Part shown: in pieces, positions 27,601 to 42,600 of the stretch | Layout of the letters: each line of letters starts with the position of its first letter | Position numbering within the stretch: position 1 is the stretch's first letter | DNA from: Prunella strophiata | Lineage: Eukaryota > Chordata > Aves > Passeriformes > Prunellidae | Assembly: GCA_036583965.1 (NCBI GenBank) | Contig: JAZBQD010000015.1 | Span: 83,215,309-83,279,308, forward strand | DNA: 64,000 bases | Direction: 5' to 3' | The notes under the pieces: model-generated | Told to the model about the DNA's origin: nothing | Databases searched by the model: none | What the model saw: the letters and a program-made list of their open reading frames with translations, nothing else | Made by a program: the position numbers and the translations under genes

Positions 27601-30600
27601 CAGTACCCTGAGTCTCTGAAATATTTTACATGTAAGGTACATTATAAGTCATGTTTATTTGGAATTCTGCAGCCTAAAAATAAAAATATTTTGGTGTTCA
27701 TTTGAATTTTCACTTTTAGTCTGTGCTGCTTCCTGTTCATTTCTTGGGATAAGGTAGTTGATAGATCTTTGCACGCACTGGAGGTGTCAGGCACTGATTC
27801 GTAAGTATGGGAAGCCTGGAGTTATCTGTAGATCTTGTAAATTAAAATTTTTCTACCAAGTGCACATCTGCACAGTTAACCTTTTTTTAAAATTGTTCCA
27901 GCAGCTTTTGCATGGATGCAGTGCTGACTGCTCTACTGACCTGCTGTGACCTCAGCCAGTGTTTTACTCTGTAGAGCCTCTTCCCCCTCCCACCCATTCT
28001 GCCTTACCTGTGGAAATGTTTGGGGTTTGGAAAGAGATTACTTGATTTTAGCTGGAAGTTATTGTTTAGGTTAGATTGAAAAGTGAAATTCTGTGGTGTG
28101 TGTGGGGCAGCTTGGTTTATCAGGAGGCGTCCATCTAAGCTTGAAATTCCCACATGGACTGCATGGGCAGGATGAGGCTCACTTGGTGTGTTGCAGAGCA
28201 TAGTCTGCCTTCTCAAGAGCTGCAAAAATACAAATTATTGTCTGCCATCCCAAAAGGAATCCTGCTATCCCCTAGCACTGCTTATGTAACAGGAGTTGCA
28301 TTGGGGAAGAATGTGACCACACTAGAAAGTGTGCCAGGATAATTTTAGTTAAAGCAGGTATAAAATACTGCTATTGCAGCTGCAGTGCAGCCAGAAACTA
28401 GAGGAAACTTAACAGTTAAAATCAGACTGTTTAAAGTTACATCCACATGGCTTTGGATACCATTCATTAGGTTTCTTTTTTAATGTGCACTACGCAGCAC
28501 TGATTAACGACTTGCAGTAGATGTGTGCAGCTTTTTTTTTCCAACAGTTTCACACAGCAGATTAAAAACTTACAGAAGAGCTGAGGGAGCTTAACTGACA
28601 TACAGTTCAGAACACTTTGTGTGTGACTTGCTGTCAAACAGCTAAAGTTTGGCATGATATATCTGAAGCTTAAAAATTAACATTTCCAATACCATTTTGC
28701 TTAAATTTGGCAATAGGATCTAATGTAACTAAAAAGAATATATATCAAAAAAAATTTAAAAGCCAGTTCCTTCATTAGAACAGAGCAGATTAAATACTTT
28801 TTTGCATTCACCCTCCTCTAGCAAATAAAATGTCCAGGAACAGGCAATTATTGTTGTTCTGCAGCTAGGTATGAAAAATATTAATCTCTTTGGATCACCA
28901 AATTCTGTACATTATTATTTTTAAGGAAAGTTTTCATTAAAAACTAATCAGGAAAAAGGTTTCAGACTGATTGACTGTTACTGGCGTAATCCACCAAACA
29001 GAACAATAAATTGTAAAAAATATTGCGTACAATTGGATGTGTCTTAAAATGCAAAATTTCAGACTCCCAGGCATCAGTTCTCCTATCTCTACCAAGTCAT
29101 GCTCAAGCCTCAAGGCCATCAAGTTTAGTGCTCTCTTTTCAGAAGCACTAAGAAACATTGCTACCACCAGCAGCGGTTGCTTGCCCAGTTAAGTATTGAC
29201 CTCCTACAGAATGGTCTCAGAATGCTCTCTGTTGTTCCCTAAATTGGTGGCTCTGTGCCTACCCAACACTCATTTCTGAGCTTAGGTTTCTAATAAGTCA
29301 GTCAACTCAGTCGTGAAACAGGACTGGTAGCTTAGTCAACATATTAAGAACTGTTCAGTCTTCTCTGCTTTATTAAAAAAAAATAAAAAATGTGGCAGCT
29401 GTCAAACTGTAGAATTTACTGTGGATGGCTTTTCTAGCTCCTCCAGAGAGGAACAGTAGCTTTCAATATTCCTGCATGATTTCTCTTTACATAAATTTGC
29501 CTTTTTTCTTTTCTTTTGATCCTTCATAGCCTCTCATCCTCATGTCTGGTTCACTGCTAATAAGCAGAGGTACCTGCTGACATCACCTGCTTTTTCTAAA
29601 CAGTTATGTGCATTTATCCTCTCCTCCTCCTTTTTGCACGAGAGGCAAGCTAAAAGGCTGGTTTGGTGAGAGGCAGCAGCGAGGTTGTCCATATCAAATG
29701 AGGTTCCAATCTCACAAAAGTGTGTCAAACCCAGTCTGCCTGGGTTGAAATTTCCTGTGTGTTTCAGTTGTCCTCACTGAACTTGAGTTCATTCTTTGAA
29801 CTCTTGAGTCTGCAGAAGGCTTAAAAATGTTTGAAGCTCATATCATCCTTCACACTATCAATTTACTGTAGAAGGGCTAGGAACATTTAAAGACCCAAGT
29901 TAGCTTCTGTCACAGAAAAAGCAGCCTGATGAGTTCAGTTTTACTGTGTGTGCAACCTTTGCTTTTTCTCTTGCATGCAAGCTTTTGTGTTTTAGAATTA
30001 CACATGTGGTATTGGAGTCCCAGCTCTTTCATGCTTATTCAGTCACTTTGGGGGTTTCGTAGTATAACGTTGTCATATAAGTACTTGGGGGAAACATATC
30101 TCTGAGAACTAACTACAAGTGGGACAACTGGTAGCACTACACCATCTAAAGATCTCCTGAATGACTCCTGTATTGGCAACCTAAAAGTTTGGTTTCTGTT
30201 ACTCCTCAGAACCACAAACCTTTTTCCCTTCTGCTTTTCCCATCATTCACACAGTCATCCATGCTACAGCTTTACAGTGTTGCTAAAATTGCTTTAAGAC
30301 ATAGACTGACACATTCAAGTTGTAAAAAAAAAAAAAAAAAAATAGATGGTATAAAATGTATATTATTGGATAATTTTGTTATATATTTTTCTGGTAAAAA
30401 GTACAGTGGAGAGTCCAAAGTTGGAAGATGCTATTTTAAAGTTTCTGTCAGCCATTGTGATAGTTGTGATAGTTGATGGCTGAAATTGTCCTTCATTTTT
30501 ATTTCTTAAGTCTTCCCATTCATTTTTCTTTAGAGCAATGCTGGGGCTTTGTTAGTGGCAGCTAGAATTCCAGCAAGTCAGTCTTTGGTATTAAGAATAG

Positions 30601-33600
30601 AGTGGGAGTGGAATGCATTTATGTTGTAACAGAATAATAACATTTTCCTCAGAGAAATTGCAAGGGCTTGTTGAGACTTTCTATAACACATTTCTGTCAG
30701 AAGCAGTGGAAAGGCATTGTATTTGTGCTTCAATATGCTAAATAAGAGGTATTTTAGACTTAAGAATGTTATGTTTCACTTGATTAGCCTAATAGTTGCA
30801 ATCTACAGTTACATGGTGCATTAGCTTTCAGTGCTGTATAATAGGACTGGCAGCATGGTGTCCCAAAAACTGTAGTTGCGTGGGCTGCTGAACAGTTGTA
30901 GAGAAAGCTGCACAAAAATTCTATTCTAGACAGAATTTTTTTCATTTTGAAATGAATTTCACAACAAATTCATAGTTGGATGCCACTGCTTGTATTTCCA
31001 GTGAATCATACTCCAGAAAAGTAATACTTTGCTTCAGCAAAGCCTGCCATAAACAGTACTGTGATATAAATCAGAAATGGGATATTTTTAAATTGTAACT
31101 TTTCAAAATATAGTGCCGTTATTAACTATGCCTGCAGGTCCTGACATTCCAATATGTTTGGCTTTGTCTCCACATCCAAAATTAAATCCTTCATAAATAA
31201 GACAAAAGAAAGGGCTGGGGGGAAATGCCCTTTTTACTTATGTTCTATTTGTGGTAGGAAACTGATCCCCCCAACAGCAATGATTGTCATAAAACCACAT
31301 CTTTCATAGCTTAGTTAGAGCAAACCTTGACACAGTGACCTTTAATTACCAGCCTAACTTCACTGATGGCCAGTGCATTTATACCTTCCTTTCTTTCTTT
31401 CTTTCTTGTGCCTATGTTGTTCTTCACCTTGCACAGTGCTCCCTTCTCTGTCTGGTTCCACTAACTGGCATTTTTAGAGTGCAATTGCATGTTCTTTCTC
31501 TCTTTGGCTTGTTTAGCTTACCAAGACAAGGTCTTCTAGGTTATTAAATGCTGCAATTAAGGCAACTGCAGTTTCATATACATAGACTGTGTCTAAACTG
31601 CATAGCTTTGCACAGTTTGTGCTGAATTATTTGCTCTTAAATTGTAAAACCTGTCGAAGAAACTGAGGAAATATTTGTGCTGGTACTGAGCTCCCTGATC
31701 CTGCAGTCGTTGCAGGACTGAGCCTGCTATGAAAGGTCAGGAACACCTAATTATTTCTTGCAATCCCAGTAGCACTTATCTCCTTTAAGTTCTTAGCTCA
31801 CCCATTTGTCCTTGTGTGTGGTACAAGGATGGAAGATAAAACATGTCTGCTTATGCCCTTTCACTGAGGCTGAAGTTAACAATTTTATTGTGCAGGCTGG
31901 GATAGGCTAACAATATGTGATACTAAACTACTGTCACTTCATTTTTACCATAGCTTCCATCTCCATTCCATTTACTGAATTGATTCTGTGCTCTGACATA
32001 ACATTTTTCCTTAGCTGAGAACCATCAGACAATAGGGTTCAACACCTGGTGCTAATGTTGCTGTTATTAGTTTATTATTATTATTTCATGCTTTTAGGTA
32101 GTTATAGTAGTTAGGTAGTTATAGCAGTGATGGCAACTTGGTAACTCACTCTTCATGAAATATGTTATGGAAAGTTTCTGCAGGTACAGTGATAGGCAGC
32201 TTCTACTAGCACAGTCAAAAGCTGTTTAATTTGGGTGCTTGCAGCAGCAGACAGAATTAGCAGCTCCTACCCTGAGCCAAGTTACACAAATGCATGAGAA
32301 GAGGCTTGCTACCTTGGGGGTATAGGTGGGATAGGTGGGAAATGAGGATTCTTCCTTGGAACCTCATCACCCTCTTACACAACCCACTTCAGTCTCTATC
32401 CACTCACTCAGGCTTTTCACTCACCTCCTTGATAACACTTCTTCCCAGCTCAGCCTGCTGGCCACTTCTGCAGGAGACACGCGTGCCCTGTTTGACATGG
32501 CAGCCCCTCTCTGTATTTTCCTTACTGCTCCCCAGCAGTAGCAGGGTTTGAGTGAGATACTTCATTAGGGAACGCTCAGCTGGGCCAAAGAAGTGCTGCT
32601 TAGGTCACAACTGAAATTTTGATTGACTAAGGAACGTGCCATGGCAGTGCTCAGGTATCCCTGGAGAAGGGAGACTGTCAAAGTCTTAATCTTGTGCAGC
32701 ATTTGGGCAAAAGTCAAATCACAGTTTCCACATGAAAGATCCTACTGTCACAAGATGTGGCTGGTAGGCAGCCAAAAGCTGAATACCACATTGGTTTGCA
32801 GACCAAAAGCAACATTTTGCACCCTGAAGTTAACTGCAAACCAGCTCCCAAATTCACCCTGTGCCTCTTGATGTGATATGCATACCATTGTTCAATGTCT
32901 GGTCAAGTTGTATTTGTTTCTGGGATGAGATAGAAATTTTGACCTCTGTGAGGATTTAAACAGGGGCAGAGTGAAGTAAAAGAAGGAAAACAATACAAGA
33001 GGAAAAAGGAAGGGGGTGTTGCATTTCCACATACACCTGTGATCTTTTGGTGTGGTTCAAGTATTGGTGTGTAACATTCTTGCTTTGTTTTGCAAGGTTA
33101 CAGGGCAGGAGAAAAAAAGCCAGTTTCATAAAATTTCTGGTGTTACTTTATTCCTCCCTCACTTCCTTGCTAAGATGAAAGAAATTTTAGGTTTGCAACC
33201 TGGTATACGATACTGTTTGACTTCTCTTTGGGTTAATTTAAACAAAAAAAAAAAAAACTACTGAGATTTTCAAGGGAAAGAATAAAGGTGAAGAGAAAAG
33301 GCACTAAGAGATGTTTTGGAATGTGTGGAGAAAGGCTTGTGTTTTTCTGACATCCAGGCTGCATCCCATTGCACATCCTAGATGTTTGTTCCTCATGCAA
33401 GACAGTCCTGTGCTGTCAAGGACAGGTCATCCTTGTGTCCTGCTTTTATAAAATTTTTGTCGTAATTGTCTAACAAAGAAAGTGTCACCTTTGTAGATCT
33501 TGAGGCAAGTTATGGGGTCAGTGGTTAAAGATATGAGCATGTCTAAGGTGGCAGTAGTGAGATGCTACTCTTCTCACAGAATAGCTCATTTTGATGATCT

Positions 33601-36600
33601 CAGGTAACCCCTTTTGAAGCTGCTTTTTGTAGCAGGACTAAGTTTCTGCATCGGTGTTATCTGAGGAAAGGTGGAGCAAGTAAGATGAACTGATTAAAGG
33701 TTCACTTTCTAATTTTTATAGCATTAGCCTTAATCACATCGTGATCTCTGAGCTGTGTGGTCTCACCAGTCTTTGTCCATGATTCTTGTATTTTACTGTT
33801 GATTGAATATATTGAAGGGAAGGGATGGGGTCATTGCACTTTCTGTGATTCGTGGTAGACTAATCAAAATCAGAAGTTGAGGTCATGTGGATCACTAACC
33901 CTCTCTCATTACTTTGTTTGTACTTACATCATTTATACATACGTTAATGAGTTGAATGCTTTCTAATTTTCCTTTGCCTGCAGAGTGAATTTGCCATAAA
34001 AACACGTGAGGCAATTTTAGATTTTTGCCTATTTTAAATCTTAGATGACTGGAGTACAGGCTGGGAAAGTTACAGAGTTACAGCAGCAGAGTACTAAGAG
34101 CCTGTCCTAACTAAAGCACATGCTGCTGGGTGTTCTGTTTAGAATTCACTTCTTAGTGTAAATTGACAAGTGTTTCATAAGCTTGGCAAGAAAATGCTTA
34201 TTTGACTTCTCCACCTTCCCCAAAAGGAAATTTCTACTAAGGCATGACATCTACTATAAACTGCCATGAGTAATATATTCTGAACTGCTTTCAGATAAAC
34301 AAGAGACCTTGCTATTCCTATCTGTAATAATTCACAGATAGAGAAGCTGATAAAGTAGTAAGATCTTGAAGACTGTTACACAAACAAAACCTCTTGACTT
34401 TGTTCTTTAGAACTTACCAAACTGTGGTGCATGTTCTGTGCCATGGTATGTGTATTCTAGCAAAGCATCCAGAATGTATTTTTTAATAATGCTAGTTTTT
34501 TATTAAATTGTAAAGTTGGTGAAATTGTCTTGCTAGAGAAGAACACTAAAACAGGAACCTACTGGCTTTTTTTAACCTTCTGCTGTAAGGAAATGTGCCT
34601 TTCTCCATTTGATTTGAAAAAGGAAATAGTCTGATGGTGTGGCTGTGGAACTTTCTCTTTCTGCCTCTGATTGCAAAAGTAGTAGTAAAAAATGAAAATA
34701 AAAAGTACAGTATTGAACAGCAGAATATTATGGTGTTGTTGAGACAACAGAATGAAAGTAATTATTTTGTTTCTCTTGTTTCAGGTGTCAGAAACTACTT
34801 GAAAGAAGCATTAGTGAATATCATTGCTGTGCATGCAGAGGTGAGGAGACACTTCAGATCATTTCATGCTTATATTCATATGATTCCAGTGTACTTTTGC
34901 TGGTAAATCCCGGGGCTTTTTTTATTGAAGTATCTTCATTATAGATGTGTTTTAGATTAGGTTTAGCCAACCTGTTATGCAACTGATAGATAACTTTTTT
35001 TTTATGGGCAGAAGGAGATGAGTAGTTCCTGTTTATCCTCTCTAACACTCCATTACACCTATTTGTCTCCATTATCTGATAAAGAGGAAAGCCAAATGCT
35101 AAAGTTCTCCCTTTCCATGAAGATAACATATAGATATATAGCTAGTTATGATGCTCTCTTTCTCTGATTATCTTTATTTTCCAAAACATCTGTAAATGAA
35201 CTTCTGTTTCACCTTGAAGGAAATGTTCAACACATGCCACTCAGAGTGAAAAGCCAATATATGTCAGTCTTCTACATACAATGGAAATAGGAAAGCTAAA
35301 CACAGAAAGTTTTATAGTCTTTGTAAGTACAAATACTGCTGGAAATACCTAAGTAGGTAGTGGCCACCTAGGCTAGGGAGTGAATGTTAAAACATTGCTT
35401 ATAACATAATAAGCTTGGAGGGGCTGCAATTATTTAGCCTTTTGGGATTGTATGCAGGAATTTTCTATGGTTCTTTAAGTTAGAGCCTGTGTTTTACATA
35501 ATCACTCCTTCTAATCATCAAGAGTTTAAAGATTACTGTTGCTCCTGGTAGAATCATTGGTAGTAATATTACTCTTACCTTCCAAAATACCACAAGTATG
35601 GCTGCTCTACCTTTTCCCTGTAATTAAAATATAATGAGATTCACTTGAGGCTTTTACTTATCTTATTCCTTCTTAAATTACAAGGATTCATATAAACTAA
35701 AGTCTTTTCAGGAACTTCAAATTTGACTTGCAATATTTTTGATACTACTTCAGTGTTACATTATAGCAGAAGCATTTTCACAGAAGCATTGTGATTTACC
35801 AAATACTTCCAAATGAGGGAATAAGAAACACTAAAAACATACACCAACATAATACCAATTTTTAATATTGCTTTTCAGTGTAGTGGGAGTTGATTAAAAT
35901 GGAAATAAGAGGTTTTGCTTTAAAAAATTTGAAGTAATTTGTGACTTACTGAGCTAGGTTTGTAAACATGCATACTTGTTAAAATGCTGCAGCAGAAAGG
36001 TGCATTGCTGTGCTCTCTTCGTTGAGACCGATACTGATTCTGGCCTAAATAGCATTGCCTCATAAATTTCTAGATGTGAAATATACAGAATATGAGAACA
36101 GTGTGTCAAGACGAAACTCCCATTTCCACTGGTGAAATTCTGTTAAGCTGGGTCAGGTTTAAGTTCAGTTAGCAAGGCAACAAGTTTCTGTATTTTGAAA
36201 CAGCAAAAATTAACTATCAGATGAACAGCAAGGATAGACTGAAATGGAAAGGAAATTGTTTCTCTAAGTTTGAATTCAAATTTAGCTGAAATCAAAATAA
36301 GGGCTTCTTATTGCAAATTTGTGATGATTCACCCTTGCTGAAAATTATTTTTCCTGGATTCTGTAAAGTAACTTCAAGAGTACTCATTGCAGGCAGAAAC
36401 ATTCTCTTCTCAGTAGAAGACCTTTGGGAATGTTCCTGGTATGTTTGTGTTGAATTGATCAGCAGTATTTGGTGCTGAGTGAGATGACCCCTTTCCAGCA
36501 CTGGTAACAGCTGGTAGCTAGCATTTATGGGATCAGTGCACTTGGCCTGTGGTGCAAACCTGCCTTTTGGAATGGTCAGCCTTATGGGATGCCTGCTACA

Positions 36601-39600
36601 CAATTCTTTATTTAAATCACTGAAAACTCTGTAGGAATCTTTCTTTGTTTTTGTTTCCTTGTTGATTTTTACACATACATATTAATATCTTCTGTCAGTT
36701 ACTAAATTTCCTTGTCAGACATGGGATCTAAACTTTGCATAAAAGCAAAGGTATTCCAGCAAAACAATCCACTGCTTAATTCTTTAGAATATTTCAAAGT
36801 AAAAACTGGGGAAATGTTTCAAAACCATGTGCATTTCATTTTCCTTCTTGTACCACTCCAGTCACATACTTCAGCTTACATACACCACTCCAGCTTCATG
36901 TGTCGTCTTCTCTCCCAGCCCTGTGCAGTTTAATGCAGCTTTATCATCACCTTTAAGCTTTGACACAAGTTTGGTGTGTCTAACCTATAATCTCACTTCC
37001 TCCTATATTCCAACCTCTTGGCCTACATTTTCCCAAATTCTGTATAGAAAAATCATACTTTCTTTTTTTTTAAATCCACAATAGTTTCTCACTTCTGTAA
37101 AGTTCCCTTTAAGGAAGATTGGTCTCTTCATACTTTGCTTCAAGCATAGATTTAATAATTTTGTGTTGCAGTTACTATTCTGAATATGCAGCTTCTAGAA
37201 GCTCTACAAATAAGTGGTTAAAAAGATGGTTTTGATGCATGGGAAAACCAGTAAGGTTTAAATTTTTTTGCCAGGTAAGTAATAGATGGCAGCAGTGGCA
37301 GAGTCTAAATGAAAATCCATTGACACCCTCATACTCACAGAGGCTGTCAGATGTTTATCCCTGTTACAGAGTATAACAACACTAGCCATTCAACAGTGGT
37401 CAAATATAAAGGAGTCTAGAAGAAATAGTAAAATATATGGGTAAAAAGTGGCTGAATGTGTAACTGTCAGTCAGACACACAACTCTGAATTGAAGGTGCT
37501 ATCTACAAGACAGCAGTATATCTACAGCCACCTGACTATCTGCATCCATCAGCCAAAAGCACATATTTTGAAGTTTAGCTGTGTTTTGGTGTATGGTAAG
37601 AAGGTTATCACAAATCACATAGCCAAATTTGCTGTTAAGAGAGGGGATTGGTCGAAGTGCAGGGCAAGCATCAAAAGACATCCTTCATATTCTAGCTTCT
37701 TTTGAATTGTTGGTATATTGATAAAAATGAAGGAGACCTTTCAGTCAAAGAGTTGTTTGTTTTTTTTTAATGAAATGTTAATATTGAAAATATTTCTGCT
37801 AATGCAGGTGTTGTGCTCATGGTTCTTCTTTCATTAAACTTAGGTGTTTACCATTTCCAAAGACTTAGTTCCTCGGGTCATGTCAAGGGTTGTAGAAGCA
37901 GTCTCTGAAGAACTGAGTCGACTGATGCAGTGTGTTTCATCCTTCAGCAAAAATGGGGCTTTACAGGTACCTGAATACTTCATACTGCCAAACATCTAAA
38001 TCTAGAAACCTGAGAATAACAGGCGGAGGTATAATATGGGTGTTTGGTTTATTGTAGCAGTGAAAGCAAGGAGATAAAAAGGATTAGTTTACAACCTATT
38101 TGAGAATTATGGATGAATACCCTTTGGGATACTGGTTCTTGGGTTTATTATATTTTAGGGTTATCTTTGTGTTGACAGCATTAAAAGTCTACCTGTATTC
38201 TATGAAATGAAAAAGCATCATAATGGTATCTCTTTGAAATGTTGTCAAATATTCTCTTTGGCCTGCCATAAAAAAAATCACTTTAAAAGAAAAAAACAAT
38301 GTAGTGATATTTTGAGATTTCAAAATCCCTAAAACAGGATGCAGTAGGATCTTGTAAGACTTTGCAGGACTAGTCACTTGTTTGTTTTACTCTCTCTACA
38401 GTACCATGTTGTTGTAACATGGGCAGAATAGCTTTGCTGTCTTTATTTACAGCTGGACTGGTGTTGCTATTGGGTAAGCTTTAAAGGACTCTAAGAAAAA
38501 CACCTTTTTATAAAAAAATCCCTTTGAGTCAGATTGCTATGGCTGTAACAGAAAAAGAGCAAACTCCCTATTTTCATTGTACATGACAGCATTCTTGCAT
38601 TATGATGGGAAAATAGTATCCAGTGGTAAGCCTTGCTTTCCAGTTGCTGCTAGTAGTGGCATTGGACAGAGGAGTAGTATAGGAAGATCACAGCCAAGTA
38701 AGATTGAGTCCATATTTAAACCAAATCCATGAATAACAACAAAGCTACACCTATATCCCTTTTGTCTGGTTAAACAGCTGTAGGGACTTGCTGCTTAAGC
38801 CCATAATTGAAAGGCTTTTCTCTCCTTACTGTAAGTTTGTCACTCATGGTCATTTTCTGTTCCTCTGAACATGGAAAATCCTGTCTGACAGACAGCAGCA
38901 GCATGAGAGTCATCGAAGCCTTGTTAGGCTGAACAAAAAATTCTCATTCAAGCCTCACTCTGTATTCCCACGTCCCATGACCCACAGCTTTTGCAGGGCT
39001 CACCCTTACACCAGGTTTACTTAGGCTGTGGTACTTGAGAATGGGGTACTGGTATCTCCTAAAATGTAGAAAAAACTCCAGAATCTTAGGCGTAGGACTT
39101 GAAAAAGTCCACAACTCCTGAGCATTGAGCACTATACAAAAAGAGATAAAATATTGTGTGTTGAGAAAAGCATTTCTGATGGGTATAAAATTTGGGGTGG
39201 CTATGTTATATTTTGTGCCAGAAAGTTCTGGCTCTAAAAAACTGTAAATTTTACCTGTCTTCCTACCTAGAGTATGGATAAGGGAGATACCTAAAAGCCA
39301 AAGGCTTTCATTAGAAGTGGAATTAGTTGTCTGTGTTGCATTGTTAAAAGTTTTGTTTTGGAAGATTAATTGTGTATGTAAATGTAGATCAGTTACTGTA
39401 ATGTCTCACTGGATTAAATTTCATGTTTATGCTTAAAATAACAGAATGTTAATTTTTATGAAGTTCACATTGTATTTTTAAATGAAATTATTTCATGGTC
39501 TCTTGCAGAATGTTTCTATTTCATATAAAAGTTGTGATGATAGTAGTTGCTCTCAAAGCAATCAAAGTGATTCATTTCAAAGACCAAAGGATGATCTATG

Positions 39601-42600
39601 AAGTTTGTTTAATCTGTGAGTTCAGTCTCCTCCACAGTTTGCCTAAGTGGAAATTAATACCTGGGCACACAGTACAGTGCAGGAATAAAATCCCCAAGCT
39701 CTTGTGCCTGCCAGGTGACACAAAAGAAACAAAGTACAATAATTCTACTTCCTCATCTAGTGGAAAAAAATAAATTCACCAGAAGAACCAAGCACAACAT
39801 GTGTATTGACAGATTTTTGTACTTTTGTGTTTCCTTTCTCCCTGGCTAAGCAGTGCTGTGAGAAGTTAAGCTCACTGTATTTAATTTTTAAGGAAAAAAA
39901 AAAAAAGTTGCATCCTTCTGCCTTTCTATCACAGTACAGAAAAGGTGAAACAGAATTAAAGATTTGTTACTGTTACTGAGAGACAAACCAGTGTTTTTTG
40001 ACTACTACGCAGTGACCATGTAAACAGTTTGACTTGAATCAAAAGTATGAAATTGTTCCTTTGAGCAGTCTCCTGACAGAGTAGCATGGCAACAAAGAAT
40101 ACAGGAAATAAACTTAAAAGCCAAGACTGCTTAAAAGGGCAGCATGCAATAGTATTTGCCTCTCAAAAAGATGAAGCTTTGGGATACTTGTATCCACTTG
40201 GTGAAGGGACATTGTGTCATTGTTTCAATATTTTTATTTCTGTCTTTAGGCAAAACTTGAAATCTGTGCATTGAGGGATACCGTGGCCATATACCTAACA
40301 CCTGAAAGCAAGTAAGATGTGCTGTAATGTCACTTTTTGCAGGGTAATGGAATCCTTGGTAAACATGCAAAAACACATAATGTAAATTTAGAATGCAGGA
40401 ATTTTGCTTCATATAGAATATGTGATCTACTCTGTAAATATACAAAAAACAGGTGCCTAGCAAGATTTTATCAGTTGAAAGAAAATAGGGGGTTTTTTTG
40501 TTGTTTTTTACTTGGACTTTTAGACACAAACTAATATTTGCCACCAAAAACAAACTGTAAAACTTTTTAACAGCAGTACAGCTGGTGAGGATAATTATGC
40601 TAAAACCAGACACAAGCAGATCTTGATGAGTCTTATGCAGTTTTTCACAGCAATCTCATAAAACAAATAACCTGCCAGATTCATCAGAGGGTCTACAGAT
40701 CCAGATACTGGCAGGGTCCCCTTATAGGGATATGGAGAATTAGGGATCTCCATAGGCTTATATAATACCCTGCTCTTTCTCCACCCACTTAATCAGGGAA
40801 AGGGAATTCAGCTTCACACTGTCTCCTGGCATCAACGCCTTCAAAAGGCTTTCAGCAGTTTATCATTTCTCACTGGGACAAGACCAAAGATAAATAGTGT
40901 GGGGGACACTCACACACATTAATATAAAGGGAGAAGGAAAAGCATTAGCACCATCAGTGGTTGATGCAGCCAAGGCATGTAAAAACAGGCTATGATAGCT
41001 CTCAGCAGTTTTGAGTAAAGCTGATTGATTGAAATTTCTAGGTGATTGTGGTGGGGATTGGATACGGGCAGATTCATTCATTATTTTAATTACCTTCACT
41101 TCTTTTAAGATTGGCATTACGTGTCCTTGCAGGTGGCAATTTGGCCATCTTACCTAATCAACAGTTTTGTAGGAGATATTGCAGTCTTAATGTGCCTTCA
41201 TTAAGAGTCACACGTAGGGTCTACTGTTGTCACTGAGTTCCAATCCAGAGTACTCACTTCCCTATTCTGGTAGTGACAAAGGCCTCTAAAAGAAAAACTG
41301 CTAAAAGAAAACTACTTGGCACTGGCTCAGGTTGGATAAAATTGAAATTATATTGTCTGTAACAGGGCAAAGCACAGTGTACCCTGAAAGCCAGAGCTTT
41401 GTAGAGGTTTTTTATCCCTGGACTTGTCACTAGTAATAGTTGTCACAAGTCACCATATTAGTCTTTTGCTGACAAGATTCTGCCTATCTGTGCAGCTCCT
41501 GCATTGTTCCCTCATTTCTGTTCCACTCCTGTTGCCCAGAGCAGGAGTTACCAAAGTTACATCTTTGGAGTTACTCAATACTTGATTGGATAATGGCCCA
41601 GAGAAACCTCCTCTAACCTTGAAATCAGCCCTACTTTGTGATCAGGGTTGGACCTAAAGTCCCTTCCAACCTAAATTATTCTATGACTCTACATTACCTC
41701 AATGCAAACCCACTGTAATGCTCTTTGTAGGCACCCCTTGTAAGGCAGAATGCAGTGGTCTGTCTACTAAGCACAGAGGGACAAAATCAATGTTTTATCT
41801 GTTCTTCATATACTGATGGTCACTTAGTTTTAGGCAGAAGGCAGGCTGGCTACTGCCTGTTAATTTTTGAACAGTCCAGGCTGTGACAGTCTTCAACGAG
41901 CTGCTGATTTAACATTTCCTATTGATGTATGATGTACATCACATTAGGAATATCAAGATATATACTTGACCCCATGACTAATTTATGTTCAATTTGCACA
42001 TGGATGTCAGGTGTCAGGTAAATATTTTGTCAATGTATTGAAAAAAAAAGGATGGATAAAATATAGCATCTCTCCATAGGATTTATGGAGAGAAACTGTA
42101 ATTGCTGAGTCTTGTACTAGCAGTATATGAGTATTTTTGTTTTCCTTGCAGATCAAGTTTTAAGCAAGCTTTGGAAGCCTTGCCTCAGCTCTCAAGTGGA
42201 ACTGACAGAAAGTGAGTACAATGCACCCTCTTGTTTCCTTTATGGTCTTTGGAGCCATTGTTTTTTACTCTTGTAAGAAAATTTTGTTATAAAAGGGTTA
42301 ACTTTCACCATATTTGACCCTTCTGAATTACAGAGCAGAAGCCTTTTTGGACAGAGCTCAAGAATAAGCTCAGTCCTTGCCTTTTTCATGGCCTGTTAAA
42401 TTACCCAGAGGAGCCAATGGCTTTGTGACATATCCTGCTTGCCTGTCCTAGTCTTATCAATTCAGTATAGCTCTGTATTTGTCTTGTAGTATCTGTCTAT
42501 TTTAGCCTTCCCTGTTAATCTTAAGGTTTCTGTGAGTTCCATTGTATTGTTTTACTGAATTTAGTAGCAATTAAAAAAATGGCCAAACAAAGTTTGGGCT

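Larger units (their letters stand above)
12048..34784 (+). other. EXOC2 intron f-g, 3' part (22.7 kb)
   Basis: AT-rich intron that ends in the acceptor TTCTCTTGTTTCAG. I saw low-complexity tracts only: T20 at 16439-16458, A19 at 21358-21376, A18 at 24027-24044, A19 at 30324-30342, a (TTTC)n at about 31389-31407 and a 17-bp tandem pair at 32094-32127. A G/T-rich stretch occupies 20990-21062. The open frames (all below about 100 codons) overlap on both strands and show no domain, so I call no gene. Ancient, unrecognised repeats are likely. Confidence 0.75.

Noticed and set aside
40131..40613. 160-codon minus-strand open frame
   Set aside because: It lies antisense across EXOC2 exon i and its flanking introns and shows no domain. 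It is a shadow of the real exon plus chance.
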